Assembly (NCBI GenBank): GCA_015062205.1
Contig: SUVB01000037.1
Span: 1-64,000, forward strand
Direction: 5' to 3'
DNA: 64,000 nucleotides
Source of the DNA: Desulfovibrio desulfuricans
Lineage (GTDB): Bacteria; Desulfobacterota; Desulfovibrionia; Desulfovibrionales; Desulfovibrionaceae
Made by a program: the position numbers and the translations under genes
In this document: positions 35,879 to 45,109 of the stretch, one piece after another
Position numbering within the stretch: the stretch's first letter is position 1
Layout of the letters: each line of letters starts with the position of its first letter
The notes under the pieces: model-generated
The model's database searches: none
Seen by the model: only the letters and a program-made list of their open reading frames with translations
What the model was told of the DNA's origin: nothing

Positions 35879-36229
35879 AAATATATTCAATAAATTCATC
35901 ATGTTACAATGATTGAATACGAGTAGGTAACATAAGGAAATAATTGAATATTTTCAACATTTGCAAAGGCCCCTCCGCCGGCCCTGCACATTGCCTTTTG
36001 CGGCAATCTGTGTTTTTTTCTGCGGTGGCGCTGCGCTGTTTTCATCGGGATGCTTTTCCGACGATGGCGGCGTTTCCTGCGTCCATGCGATTGGGCGGCC
36101 CCTGTCTGCGTCGGTCTTGTCGTCCGCCCGCAATTCACCGTGAATTTTCGCGCTGCCCGTCCGGCCGTGCCGGAGCGGCGAAAGCGCGTCCCCGGCGCGA
36201 CGTGTTGCCGCGCTCTAATGGAGTTATGC
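35879..36229 (+). promoter_or_regulatory. AT-rich intergenic region with inverted repeats before the RND operon
   Basis: The first 80 nt are AT-rich in a GC-rich setting and hold nested inverted repeats: TATTCAAT (35884-35891) and ATTGAATA (35912-35919), another ATTGAATA at 35943-35950, palindrome TTGAATATTTTCAA (35945-35958), and ATGTTAC (35901-35907) with GTAACAT (35927-35933) 19 bp apart. This is the look of a repressor-operator region. No promoter could be fixed with confidence. The remaining 270 nt are GC-rich with no recognisable gene. Confidence 0.5.
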
Positions 36230-37381
36230 ATGACAATCAGACAGTTTGTGACTCCCCTTATGGCGTTGGGGCTGTGTTTCGGCCTCGCCGCCTGCGAAAG
36301 CGAGAAAAAAACTGCCGAGGGCATGGCCCTGCCCGTTTCGGTTGTGGAGGTGAAGGCCGAGGACACGCCCTGGCCGGCGGCGTTTCAGGCCCAGGCTTCG
36401 GGCTCGCGTTCCGTCGAGGTGCGGGCGCGCGTGCAGGGCATCATTGAGAAGCGGCTCTACAACGAGGGAGATTTCGTGAAGGAAGGGCAGGTGCTCTTCG
36501 AGATCGAGCGCGATACCTACGAGGCGCAGGTGCAGCAGGCGCAGGCCCAGTTCAACAACGCTGAACGCGAGTGGCGGCGCGTACGCCCCCTGTATGAAAA
36601 GAACGCCGTCTCCCAGAAGGAGCGGGACGCCGCGCGCGCGGCCTACGACAGCTCCCGCGCGGCCCTGCGCACGGCCAAGATCAATCTGGACTACTGTCAG
36701 GTTGTGTCCCCGGTTTCCGGCTACAGCAGCAAGGAAAATTTCACCGTGGGCAATCTGGTGAGCAACAACTCCCTGCTGACCTACGTCAACCAGACCGATC
36801 CCATGCATATTGATTTCTCCATCGCCGCGCCCGAACGCATGCGCCGCCAGCAGCTGGCGGCGGCGGGGCGGCTGCGCCAGCCTGAGGGGGGGCGCTACAA
36901 GGCCCGCCTGCGCCTGCTGGACGGCAGCATGTATCAGGGCGAGGGAGAGGTGACCTTCATTGACAGCCAGGTGCAGCCCACCACGGGCGTCATCAAGGCG
37001 CGCGCCGTCTTTGACAACAGCGACGGCCGGATCATGCCCGGCCAGTATGTGCGTCTCTTTATGGACGGCGACGTGCTCGTCAACGCCGTACTTATTCCGC
37101 AGAAGTGCGTCATGCTCACCCAGCAGGGCGCCATGGTCATGGGCGTGGACAAGGACAACAAGGTTTATCCCATCCCCGTGAAAGTGAGCGAAACCGTGGG
37201 CGACAAGTACCTGGTGGATTCCGGCCTCAAGGGCGGCGAGCGCATTGTGCTGGAGGGGCTGGTCAAGGCCCGTCCCGGCGCGCCGGTGAGCATCCAGCCT
37301 TCCATGGACGAGCAGGCCAAGGCCAGAGCGGCCAAGGCCGCGCAGGACGCGGACAAAAAATCCGGCTCCGACAACAAGTAG
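36230..37381 (+). CDS. RND efflux periplasmic adaptor (membrane fusion protein)
   Basis: 383 residues. Lipobox GLAAC gives lipidated Cys22. Then the lipoyl/barrel-sandwich halves (VEVRARVQGIIEKRLYNEGDFVKEGQVLFEIE and ARINLDY/VVSPVSGYSSKENFTVGNLVSNN) flank a coiled-coil hairpin, followed by beta-barrel and membrane-proximal domains (RIMPGQYVRLFMDGD). This is the AcrA/MexA class. It joins the inner-membrane pump and outer-membrane channel encoded next. ATG 36230 has GGAG 6 nt before it; several upstream in-frame ATGs lack support. Confidence 0.93.
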   Translation: MTIRQFVTPLMALGLCFGLAACESEKKTAEGMALPVSVVEVKAEDTPWPAAFQAQASGSRSVEVRARVQGIIEKRLYNEGDFVKEGQVLFEIERDTYEAQVQQAQAQFNNAEREWRRVRPLYEKNAVSQKERDAARAAYDSSRAALRTAKINLDYCQVVSPVSGYSSKENFTVGNLVSNNSLLTYVNQTDPMHIDFSIAAPERMRRQQLAAAGRLRQPEGGRYKARLRLLDGSMYQGEGEVTFIDSQVQPTTGVIKARAVFDNSDGRIMPGQYVRLFMDGDVLVNAVLIPQKCVMLTQQGAMVMGVDKDNKVYPIPVKVSETVGDKYLVDSGLKGGERIVLEGLVKARPGAPVSIQPSMDEQAKARAAKAAQDADKKSGSDNK

Positions 37382-37390
37382 GGATAGTGC

Positions 37391-40300
37391 ATGGCCGCCT
37401 CCACAAAACCGAATTTCTTTCTGCGCCGGCCGGTGCTTTCGGCCGTCATTTCCATTGTCATCACCCTGGTGGGGGCTCTGGCGCTGGTGGCTCTGCCCAT
37501 CGCCCAGTACCCCGATCTCGTGCCGCCCACGGTCAACGTGCAGGTGGCCTACCCCGGCGCCTCGGCCGAGACCATCGCCTCCACGGTGCTGGCGCCCATC
37601 GAGGTGAACATCAACGGCGTGGAGAACATGCTCTACATGAACTCCACAGCCTCCTCCGGCTCCGGCTCGGGCAGCATCAACGTCTACTTCGCCCTGGGCA
37701 CCAATCCGGACATGGCGCTGGTCAACGTCAACAACAAGGTCAATCTGGCCCAGACGCTCCTGCCGGAGACGGTGCGCCGCCAGGGCGTCACCGTGGTCAA
37801 GCGTTCGCCCTCCATGCTGCAGGCCTTCGCCTTCATGTCGCCCGACGGCCGTTACGACGCCGTGTACATCCATAACTGGATGAACGTGAACGTGGTGGAC
37901 GAGCTCAAGCGCGTGCCCGGCGTGGGCGACTGCTCGGTGTTCGGCCAGATGGACTACTCCATGCGCATCTGGCTCAAGCCGGACGTGCTGGCAAAGTACA
38001 GGCTCTCGCCCGAAGAGATTGCCGCCGCCATTCAGGAGCAGAACTCCCAGTTCGCGCCCGGACGCCTGGGCGACAACCCCGTCGGCAGCGAGGCGCAGCT
38101 CTCGTGGCAGATCGACACCCAGGGCCGTTTGCTGACCCCGGAACAGTTCGGCAACATCATTGTGCGCGTCGGCGAGGACAGCGCCATGCTGCGCCTCAAG
38201 GATGTGGCCCGCATCGAGTTGGGCGGCAAGGACTATTCCGTCGAATCCACCTACAACGGCAAGATCGCGCGTATGGGCGCCGTGTATCTGCTGCCCGGCG
38301 CCAACGCCATCGAAACCGGCGAGCGCGTCACCAAACGCCTGCAGGAAATCGCCAAAACCATGCCCGACGGCATGACCTACCAGCTTGTGGTGGACACCAA
38401 CGATTTCGTCATGGAGTCCATCAAGGAGGTCATCCATACGCTCATCGAGGCCATGGCGCTCGTGTTCATCGTGGTCTTCGTCTTTCTGCAGAACTGGCGG
38501 GCCACGCTTATTCCCTGCATTGCCGTGCCCGTCTCGGTGATCGGCACGTTTGCGGGCATGTATGCCCTGGGCTATTCCATCAACACCCTGACGCTGTTCG
38601 GTCTGGTGCTGGCCATCGGCATTGTGGTGGACGACGCCATCGTGGTGCTGGAAAATGTGGAACGCCTCATGAGTTCCGAGCATCTGCCGCCCAAGGAGGC
38701 CACAGCCAAGGCCATGAACGAGGTCACGGCCCCGGTCATCGCCATTGTGCTGGTGCTCTGCGCCGTGTTCATTCCCGTGTCCTTCATGGGCGGGCTGGCC
38801 GGGCAGATGTACAAGCAGTTCGCCATCACCATTTCCGTCTCCGTGGTGCTCTCGGGCATTGTGGCCCTGACGCTCACCCCCGCGCTCTGCGCCCTGCTGC
38901 TCAAGCCGCACCACCACGGCCATGTGCCGCCGCAGATCTTCATCCGCTTCAACTACATGTTCGGCCGCATTACCCACGGCTATCTGCGCACGGTGCGCTT
39001 TATCAAGAATTCGGCCCTGCGGGCCCTGACGCTCTTCGCCCTCATGGCGGTGGTCATCGTCTTCCTTATCGGGCGCGTGCCCTCGGGCCTGGTGCCCAAC
39101 GAAGACCAGGGCTACACCATCGGCATGGCCATCCTGGGCGACGGCGCGTCGCTGCCCCGCACCAAGGCCGTGGGCGACATCATCACCAACTATTCGCTCT
39201 CCCTGCCCGGCGTGAAGGATGTGGCCGTCATTGACGGACTGGACATTACGTCCATTTCCATCAAGAGCAACTACGCCACCTTCTTCACGTCGCTCAAACC
39301 CTGGAGCGAGCGCACCACTGACGAGCAGAGCGATGTCGAGGTCACCAAAAAAACCATGGCCATCAGCGCCATGCAGCCTGAAGCCTTCGTGCTCTCCTTC
39401 TCGCCGCCGCCGATTCAGGGCATGAGCACCACGGGCGGTTTCGAGGGCTTTGTCCAGATGCGCGGCGACGGCACGCTGTACGATCTGGAAAAATACGCCA
39501 ATGCCGTGGTGGCCGAAGCCACATCCAGGAATCCGGACGGCACGCCCAAGTACCCGGCCGTGGGTATGGTGCGCAACCTCTTCACCACCGGCGCGCCGCA
39601 GCTCTACGCCAACCTGGACCGTGAGCGCTGCAAGGATATGGGCATCAATATCAGTGACGTCTACTCGGCCATGGGCGCAGCTTTTGGCCAGACCTACGTC
39701 AACGACTTCAACTACCTGGGCCGCACCTTCCAGGTGCGTATGCAGGCCGAGGCCGACTACCGCATCCTGCCGGAATCGCTCAATGACGTGTATGTCAAGA
39801 ACAACAAGGGCGAGATGATTCCCCTCACGGCCGTCATGACTCTGGAACGCCGCACGGCCCCGCAGGTGGTGGAACGCTACAACGCCTTTCCGGCCGCGCA
39901 CCTCATGGGATCGCCCACGCCGGGCTTTGCCTCGGGCGACGCCCTGAGCCAGATGGAAGCCGCTGCGGCCGCCGTGCTGCCTTCGGACTATTCCCTGGGC
40001 TGGGTGGGCTCCTCCCTGCAGGAAAAGCTGGCCAGCGCGGATTCACTGATGATTTTCGTGCTGGCGCTGGTGATGGTCTTCCTCATTCTGGCGGCGCAGT
40101 ACGAATCGTGGTCGCTGCCACTGGCCGTGCTCACTGCAGTGCCCTTCGGCGTGTTCGGCGCGCTGGCGGCCACCTGGCTGCGCGATCTCTCCAACGACGT
40201 CTACTTTCAGGTGGCCCTGGTCACGCTCATCGGGCTGGCGGCCAAGAACGCCATTCTGATTGTGGAGTTCGCCGTTGAGTCCTGGCGCGGCGGCCGCAGC

Positions 40301-40594
40301 CTCGACGCGGCGGCCATGCGGGCTTCAAGGCTGCGTTTCAGGCCCATCGTCATGACGAGCCTTGCGTTCATCCTGGGCGTGCTGCCCCTGGCCGTCAGCA
40401 CGGGCGCGGGCGCCAACAGCCGCCACGCCATCGGCACGGCGGTCATCGGCGGCATGCTGGCCGCCACCTGCATCGCCACCCTGTTTGTTCCCTTTTTCTT
40501 CAAAGCCATCATGACGCTTTCGCTCAAACTGCAAGGCAAAACTGATCCCAACGCCGGCAAGGACTTCCTTGCGGATGAACAGGAGGAAATATGA
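37391..40594 (+). CDS. RND multidrug efflux transporter, HAE-1 type
   Basis: 1067 residues, inner-membrane proton-drug antiporter of the AcrB class. Twelve membrane helices with two large periplasmic loops are predicted. Starts NFFLRRPVLSAVISIVITLVGALALVALPIAQYP, a family hallmark. Proton-relay aspartates Asp414 and Asp415 are in TM4 (GIVVDDAIVVLEN). Nine nt separate it from the adaptor and its stop overlaps the start of the outer-membrane gene (ATGA). Substrate range cannot be predicted from sequence. Confidence 0.95.
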   Translation: MAASTKPNFFLRRPVLSAVISIVITLVGALALVALPIAQYPDLVPPTVNVQVAYPGASAETIASTVLAPIEVNINGVENMLYMNSTASSGSGSGSINVYFALGTNPDMALVNVNNKVNLAQTLLPETVRRQGVTVVKRSPSMLQAFAFMSPDGRYDAVYIHNWMNVNVVDELKRVPGVGDCSVFGQMDYSMRIWLKPDVLAKYRLSPEEIAAAIQEQNSQFAPGRLGDNPVGSEAQLSWQIDTQGRLLTPEQFGNIIVRVGEDSAMLRLKDVARIELGGKDYSVESTYNGKIARMGAVYLLPGANAIETGERVTKRLQEIAKTMPDGMTYQLVVDTNDFVMESIKEVIHTLIEAMALVFIVVFVFLQNWRATLIPCIAVPVSVIGTFAGMYALGYSINTLTLFGLVLAIGIVVDDAIVVLENVERLMSSEHLPPKEATAKAMNEVTAPVIAIVLVLCAVFIPVSFMGGLAGQMYKQFAITISVSVVLSGIVALTLTPALCALLLKPHHHGHVPPQIFIRFNYMFGRITHGYLRTVRFIKNSALRALTLFALMAVVIVFLIGRVPSGLVPNEDQGYTIGMAILGDGASLPRTKAVGDIITNYSLSLPGVKDVAVIDGLDITSISIKSNYATFFTSLKPWSERTTDEQSDVEVTKKTMAISAMQPEAFVLSFSPPPIQGMSTTGGFEGFVQMRGDGTLYDLEKYANAVVAEATSRNPDGTPKYPAVGMVRNLFTTGAPQLYANLDRERCKDMGINISDVYSAMGAAFGQTYVNDFNYLGRTFQVRMQAEADYRILPESLNDVYVKNNKGEMIPLTAVMTLERRTAPQVVERYNAFPAAHLMGSPTPGFASGDALSQMEAAAAAVLPSDYSLGWVGSSLQEKLASADSLMIFVLALVMVFLILAAQYESWSLPLAVLTAVPFGVFGALAATWLRDLSNDVYFQVALVTLIGLAAKNAILIVEFAVESWRGGRSLDAAAMRASRLRFRPIVMTSLAFILGVLPLAVSTGAGANSRHAIGTAVIGGMLAATCIATLFVPFFFKAIMTLSLKLQGKTDPNAGKDFLADEQEEI

Positions 40595-42123
40595 GCGCAT
40601 ACCGCAGGTTGTCCGTCCCTTCCCTTGCGGGTTTTCTTCCTGCGCTGCTGCTGGCCGCGCTGCTGTCCGCCTGCTCGCTCGCCCCGCGCTACGAGCGGCC
40701 GGAGATGGATTTGCCCAAGGCGTGGCGCGCTGTGGATATGGGGCCCGCGCCGTTGAATACGGACTGGTGGACCCGCTTCAACGATCCGGTGCTGACGGCG
40801 CTGATAGAGGAAGCCCTGAAGAACAATCAGGATCTGGCCGAATCCATGGCCAAGATCGAGTCCGCCGCCGCCAAGGCGGGCGTGGGCACAGCGGCTCTGG
40901 CCCCGGTGCTCAACGGCACGGCTGGGGCCATGTCGGAAAGCTCTTCCGAACGCGCGCCCAACCTGCAGGCCCCCTACGACGTGAGCGGCATGGCCCGCGC
41001 CCCGTCCGTCTACCAGGCGGCGCTCAGCGCCTCGTGGGAACTGGATTTCTGGGGCAAGCTGCGCAACCAGTACACCATGCTCACTGACTTGCTCATGAAT
41101 ACGGTCATCGGGCATGAGGCCCTGCGCCTCTCGGTGGCCGGGCAGACGGCCCAGGCCTACTTCTCCCTGCTGGCGCTGGACATGCAGCTGGATACGGCCC
41201 GGCGCACGCTGAAATCCCGTGAGGAATCCTTCAGAATTTACTCGGCCCGCTATAAGCAGGGCGACATCACCGAGCTGGACTGGCAGCGCGCCCGGGCCGA
41301 GGTGGAAACCGCCCGCGCCCAGGTGCACACCAGCACCATCAGCGTGGACAGGGCCGAGGCCGCGCTGGCCGTGTTGCTGGGTCGCTCCCCGCGCGACATC
41401 ATTGAGCGCGGCATGGCACGGGGCAAGGCCATCGCCTCCCTGCCCGCGCCGCCCGTGCTGCCCGAGGGCCTGCCTTCGGAGTTGTTGCTGCGTCGGCCCG
41501 ACATCCGCGCCGCCGAGTTCGGCATCATGGCGTACAATGCCAACATAGGCGTGGCCCGCGCCCAGTTCTTCCCGTCCATTTCGTTGACGGGCACGCTCGG
41601 CACGCTGGCCACATCCGTGGGCAGTCTGTTCACCAGCGCTTCCGGCACGTGGAGCTACGGGGCCGGCGTCTCGCTGCCCATCCTCGACTTCGGGCGCAAC
41701 TGGTATAATCTCAAGGACGCCGAGGCGCAGAAAAAGGCCGCCATTGCCGTGTACCGCAAAACCGTGCAATCCGCCTTTGAGGATATCCGCACGTCGCTTA
41801 CCGCACAGCGCGAGGCGGACAGCGTGGTGCGCAGCATGCAGGTGCAGGTGGAAAGCCTGCGCCGCTCCACGGAAATTGCCCGTTTGCAGTATGATAACGG
41901 GTATACGGACTATCTGACAGTGCTGGACTCGGAACGGCAGCTTTTTGCCGCCGAGCTGCAACTGGCCACGGCCCTGCAGAACCGGCTGAACAGTGTTGTC
42001 AGCGTGTGCATGGCCCTGGGCGGCGGCTGGCGCGACACGGGCGCGAGCCCGAGCATCCCCGTGATCAACAAGGAAAAGCTGCTGCACGAGGCCACCAGCG
42101 ACAAGACCGGCACGTTTGACTGA
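40591..42123 (+). CDS. Outer-membrane efflux lipoprotein (NodT/OprM type)
   Basis: 510 residues. A lipobox (LLSAC) predicts lipidated Cys28. The mature protein has the duplicated TolC-like structure: SASWELDFWGKLRNQYTMLTD, LYKQGDITELDWQRARAEVE-like helix, LLLRRPDIRAAEFGIMAYNANIGVARAQFFPSISLTGTLG, and VESLRRSTEIARLQYDNGYTDYLTVLDSERQLFAAEL. It forms the exit duct of the three-part pump. The ATG overlaps the pump gene stop, so expression is coupled. Confidence 0.94.
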   Translation: MSAYRRLSVPSLAGFLPALLLAALLSACSLAPRYERPEMDLPKAWRAVDMGPAPLNTDWWTRFNDPVLTALIEEALKNNQDLAESMAKIESAAAKAGVGTAALAPVLNGTAGAMSESSSERAPNLQAPYDVSGMARAPSVYQAALSASWELDFWGKLRNQYTMLTDLLMNTVIGHEALRLSVAGQTAQAYFSLLALDMQLDTARRTLKSREESFRIYSARYKQGDITELDWQRARAEVETARAQVHTSTISVDRAEAALAVLLGRSPRDIIERGMARGKAIASLPAPPVLPEGLPSELLLRRPDIRAAEFGIMAYNANIGVARAQFFPSISLTGTLGTLATSVGSLFTSASGTWSYGAGVSLPILDFGRNWYNLKDAEAQKKAAIAVYRKTVQSAFEDIRTSLTAQREADSVVRSMQVQVESLRRSTEIARLQYDNGYTDYLTVLDSERQLFAAELQLATALQNRLNSVVSVCMALGGGWRDTGASPSIPVINKEKLLHEATSDKTGTFD

Positions 42124-42481
42124 CCGGCTTGCGGGCAGAGGCAGCGTATTTTTATAACAGGCAAACCATACGCCGCTGTTTCGCGGGAACACTGCGGTTT
42201 TCCGTCCTGTTACGCGCGGGCGACGATGCTCACTGCCGCCCGCGCAATTTCCAAAACGTATGTTCTGAGGGCTCCCCGCGGGGAGCCCTTTGCGTATGGG
42301 CCGCATGGGGCGTCGATTTCCCGCGCCCGCCGGAAATCCCGGCGATTCTGCTTCCGACGGGAAAAAGAGGCTGCGTCGGGCGCGACGGGGAGTGCAAAGA
42401 ACGGTCTTCCGCAAGCGTCCCACGCAGTCGCCGCTGCCTGCCGGGCTTTACAGAATGGCGTCTTTTGCCGTACACAAGAGC
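42124..42481. other. Intergenic region after the efflux operon
   Basis: 358 nt without a convincing gene. It holds the hairpin at 42268-42289 and a small inverted repeat near 42329-42343 (GCCGG...CCGGC). No promoter of standard spacing was found before the secreted-protein gene at 42482. Confidence 0.5.
42268..42289 (+). terminator. Terminator-like hairpin after the RND operon
   Basis: A perfect 10-bp GC stem AGGGCTCCCC / GGGGAGCCCT with a 2-base centre, followed by TTTGCG. The stem is very stable but the U tract is short. It lies 145 nt after the last efflux gene. Confidence 0.55.
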
Positions 42482-43174
42482 ATGCGGCTAACATTCCTCC
42501 CCGGTCTTTTTCTCCTTGGTGTTTTGGTGGCGGGTTTCCCGCAGAAACTGTATGCCTCCCCGGACCGTCCGCCCGTGACGGAGCGGAACGCGCGGGCGGA
42601 GAAAACGCCGGCGGCACAGTGCAAGGAACAGGGGGGGGCAGCAGCGCACGCTCCTGCGGCGTCGCGCGCAGCCGCACAGCGGCCAAAGCCGCGACAGGGG
42701 CACGAGGCGCGCAGCCGGAGGGGCGTGCATGCCGACAGCTGGGCATTCAGCCGGGGGCCGTCCAGCAGGGACGAATGGCGTGACGGCATGCCCATGGAGA
42801 CCCTGCAACGCCGGGCGGTGGAAGGTGCGGTCGGACAGGGCAAGGGGATGAATACCGCGTCGGGCATCAATTCCGCGCTGGACGCCACCGACAAGCGCAA
42901 ACATGCCGGAGGGGACGTGGGCGTGAGCATTCGGGAGGAGGCTTCTTCCTGGCGCGAAGAGCACGGCCCCGGCGTTGTGCCGGACGAGAACCTGCCTATG
43001 GAGAGTCGGCATGTGGTGGGGGCCTATGCCGGCGTGAAGACTGAGGATGACCTCAGCGTTAAGGTGGGGCCCGAACTGATCCTCAAGAATGAGCAGCGTG
43101 AGAACCCCCATGCTGACAACAGGCAGCCCGACTCCTCGCTGGGCGTGGGCATGCAGTTCAAGCTCGATTTCTAG
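42482..43174 (+). CDS. Secreted protein of unknown function
   Basis: 230 residues from ATG 42482. A signal peptide (MRLTFLPGLFLLGVLVAGFPQKLYAS) is followed by a low-complexity basic region (about 30-100) and a C-terminal part with repeated polar beta-like strands ending in Phe (VGMQFKLDF). A C-terminal Phe is a common outer-membrane protein signal, but there are too few strands for a full barrel. I recognise no family. A more upstream ATG at 42455 is in frame. It converges on the flagellar block. Confidence 0.5.
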   Translation: MRLTFLPGLFLLGVLVAGFPQKLYASPDRPPVTERNARAEKTPAAQCKEQGGAAAHAPAASRAAAQRPKPRQGHEARSRRGVHADSWAFSRGPSSRDEWRDGMPMETLQRRAVEGAVGQGKGMNTASGINSALDATDKRKHAGGDVGVSIREEASSWREEHGPGVVPDENLPMESRHVVGAYAGVKTEDDLSVKVGPELILKNEQRENPHADNRQPDSSLGVGMQFKLDF

Positions 43175-43351
43175 AGCAGATCAGCAATAGGTAAAAATTT
43201 ATTGAAGAGCCTGCGGCGCCCGGAGGGTTCCGGCGTGAGCAGGGATAGCCGCCGGCGAACGGCGATCCCTACGGCGGCAGACAGCAAGGCTGCTGCCCGA
43301 AGGCGCAGTGCATGGGGCCGGGGCGGACGGCGCTGCGTACGGAATTGCGGC

Positions 43352-43777
43352 CTATTCTGCGGCCTGCGCCAGAATCAGATCGACCTCGTCGACGCTCAGG
43401 CCGGCATTTTTGGCGATTTGGCGGCTGCTGAGACCCTTGCGGCGGCCGTTGAGAATCAGTTCCCGCAGGAATTGCGGCGAGCGGCTGATGCCTTCAGCCT
43501 GTTCCAGCAGGCGGCGCAGTTCCTGCGCCTTTTCTTCCAGTTTTTCGTCCAGATTGCGCAGTTCCGCCTGGCGCTGGGCAAAGGTCGCCACAATTTCCCG
43601 TTCCAGCCGGGCATTCATTTCAATGCGCTGGAGCAGGCTGTCCTGATTTCCCTGCAGGGTGTTGAGCAGCGTCTCGGAGCGGCGCAGGCGCAGATAAAAC
43701 ACCAGCACGCCGCCGAGAATGGCGAGCTCGAACAGGGAGAATATCCCGACCAGCACAAAAAGCAGGGTATCGTTCAT
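43352..43777 (-). CDS. DUF2802-like membrane/coiled-coil protein
   Basis: 141 residues. Membrane helix at about 5-28, then a long coiled coil (30-95), then a small helix-turn-helix-like end (ILNGRRKGLSSRQIAKNAGLSVDEVDLILAQA). The order and the GLSVDEVDLIL tail resemble DUF2802 proteins, which occur next to chemotaxis and flagellar genes in other bacteria and are of unknown function. Its ATG overlaps the preceding stop (ATGA at 43777-43774). It is the last gene of the flagellar run on this strand. Confidence 0.65.
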   Translation of the reverse strand: MNDTLLFVLVGIFSLFELAILGGVLVFYLRLRRSETLLNTLQGNQDSLLQRIEMNARLEREIVATFAQRQAELRNLDEKLEEKAQELRRLLEQAEGISRSPQFLRELILNGRRKGLSSRQIAKNAGLSVDEVDLILAQAAE

Positions 43778-44091
43778 ATCTTCAGGTTCAGCAGATTCCC
43801 CACCAGGGGGGAAGCCGCCTGGGTGTCGCTTTCTTCCGGTCCGGGCGGGGGGCGTCGCCGCCGACGGCTGCCGAACTGCGGCGCATTGTGATGTTCGGCG
43901 TCTGCCGTCAGGGACATCTTGTTGCCCTGTTCCGACTTGGTGATCTGCTGCTGTTCCTGCCGGGCCATTTCGGCGGCCAGCACGCGCGACATGGCCGCCG
44001 AAGCCTGGGGGGCCACGGCGGCGGCATTGGCCATGGATGTGGCCATGCCGGTTTGGGCATACAGTACGGCCATGGTGGCGTCAATGCTCAT
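43774..44091 (-). CDS. Small unknown protein of the flagellar block
   Basis: 105 residues. Residues 1-45 are Ala/Met-rich and helical (MSIDATMAVLYAQTGMATSM...), then a polar linker, a basic RRRRR cluster at about 76-80 followed by PPPG, and an acidic tail. I recognise no family. It has an excellent ribosome-binding site (AGGAGG) and overlaps the next gene start. Position between FliL-like and DUF2802-like genes indicates a flagellar role. Confidence 0.55.
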   Translation of the reverse strand: MSIDATMAVLYAQTGMATSMANAAAVAPQASAAMSRVLAAEMARQEQQQITKSEQGNKMSLTADAEHHNAPQFGSRRRRRPPPGPEESDTQAASPLVGNLLNLKI

Positions 44092-44135
44092 GGCGACCTC
44101 CTGACCCTTTGTGGCTATCTCCGCAGTATGTCGCG

Positions 44136-44825
44136 CTATTCGTTCAAATAGCTTTCAAACAGAACGTCTTCGATTTTTCCATGCGTGATGTAGTCGTTCA
44201 CTACTCCGGTGAGGTCATGCTTGACTTTGGCGGCATTGCCGGGGTTGAGCAAAAATTCGTCGGGCTTGCTGCTCAAATAGTAATACAGGGCGTCGCGCAA
44301 GGGAATGAGCTTGTGGTCGATTTCCGCATCAATGGCGGGATCCTTGCTGAGCGTGGAGAATTTGCAGACCAGAAAGCGCGTGCCCTGCGGACTTTGGCGC
44401 GGAATGACAAAGGCCGCAAGCTCCTTCACGGATTCGGCAGGGGCCGTCGACGCGGCGGGAGCCCCCGGCACGACAATGACTTCCGGTTCCACCGGCGCTG
44501 CCGGGGGGGGCGGCGGCGGGGGAGGCGTGCGCAGCACGAACCACCAGACCGCCGCAGCAGCCAGCAGCAAAATGACGCCTGCGACAGCTGCGAGAAGCAG
44601 AAGTTTCTTTTTCTTTGTGGTCGCGGCAGGCGCATCTTCCGGGGCGGCGCTCTCTTCCTTTGTCGCCGGCTCCTTGGAGGCTTCGGCGGGAGCAGGCTCA
44701 TCCTCCTTGAGGAAGGGCGCGTCGTCCAGGTCCAACTCCACCTTGCGGACGGCATCCTGCCCGCCTACGGCGACAGACAGTTCCTCCCTAGGGGGGGCTT
44801 CCTTGACCTCTTGCTGTTCTGCCAC
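44136..44825 (-). CDS. fliL: FliL-like flagellar basal-body protein
   Basis: 229 residues from GTG 44825 with AGGAG 6 nt upstream. Long acidic Ala/Glu/Pro-rich cytoplasmic N-terminus (1-70), KKKK stop-transfer, one membrane helix (about 75-98), a polyproline stretch (101-108) and a periplasmic domain ending LRDALYYYLSSKPDEFLLNPGNAAKVKHDLTGVVNDYITHGKIEDVLFESYL, the FliL C-terminal pattern. FliL surrounds the stator and supports torque. The N-terminal extension is longer than in most FliL proteins. Confidence 0.75.
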   Translation of the reverse strand: MAEQQEVKEAPPREELSVAVGGQDAVRKVELDLDDAPFLKEDEPAPAEASKEPATKEESAAPEDAPAATTKKKKLLLLAAVAGVILLLAAAAVWWFVLRTPPPPPPPPAAPVEPEVIVVPGAPAASTAPAESVKELAAFVIPRQSPQGTRFLVCKFSTLSKDPAIDAEIDHKLIPLRDALYYYLSSKPDEFLLNPGNAAKVKHDLTGVVNDYITHGKIEDVLFESYLNE

Positions 44826-45109
44826 AGCTTACTCCTGCCGAGTCTTCCCGCCCTGCCCGCGCCGGACCCGGCCGGAAGGCACGGCGTCGTGCGGAATGCG
44901 ACGCACTGTCAGGCCGTGCGGCATATCCAGCCCCTGGCCGGCTGCAGCACAAACGCTTCAACCGGCGCGGGGCGTCCTGGAATGGGAATCCGCTCCGGCG
45001 GCTGCAAGCACAGCGGTCCGCGTCGCGTGCGAACGGGAAAAACCGCGTGTCTCCCGCGAAACAAGGGCGGTGTAAGCCGGCTTCTGCACAAAAGCCGGGC
45101 ACATCCGCT

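Noticed and set aside
36224-39901. Very long open frame on the reverse strand opposite the efflux genes
   Set aside because: High-GC shadow frame; His/Gly/Arg-rich with no domain, whereas the forward strand encodes a complete RND adaptor and pump.
42456-42470. TGGCGTCTTTTGCC before the secreted-protein gene, resembling sigma-54
   Set aside because: GG and GC are only 8 bases apart instead of 10.
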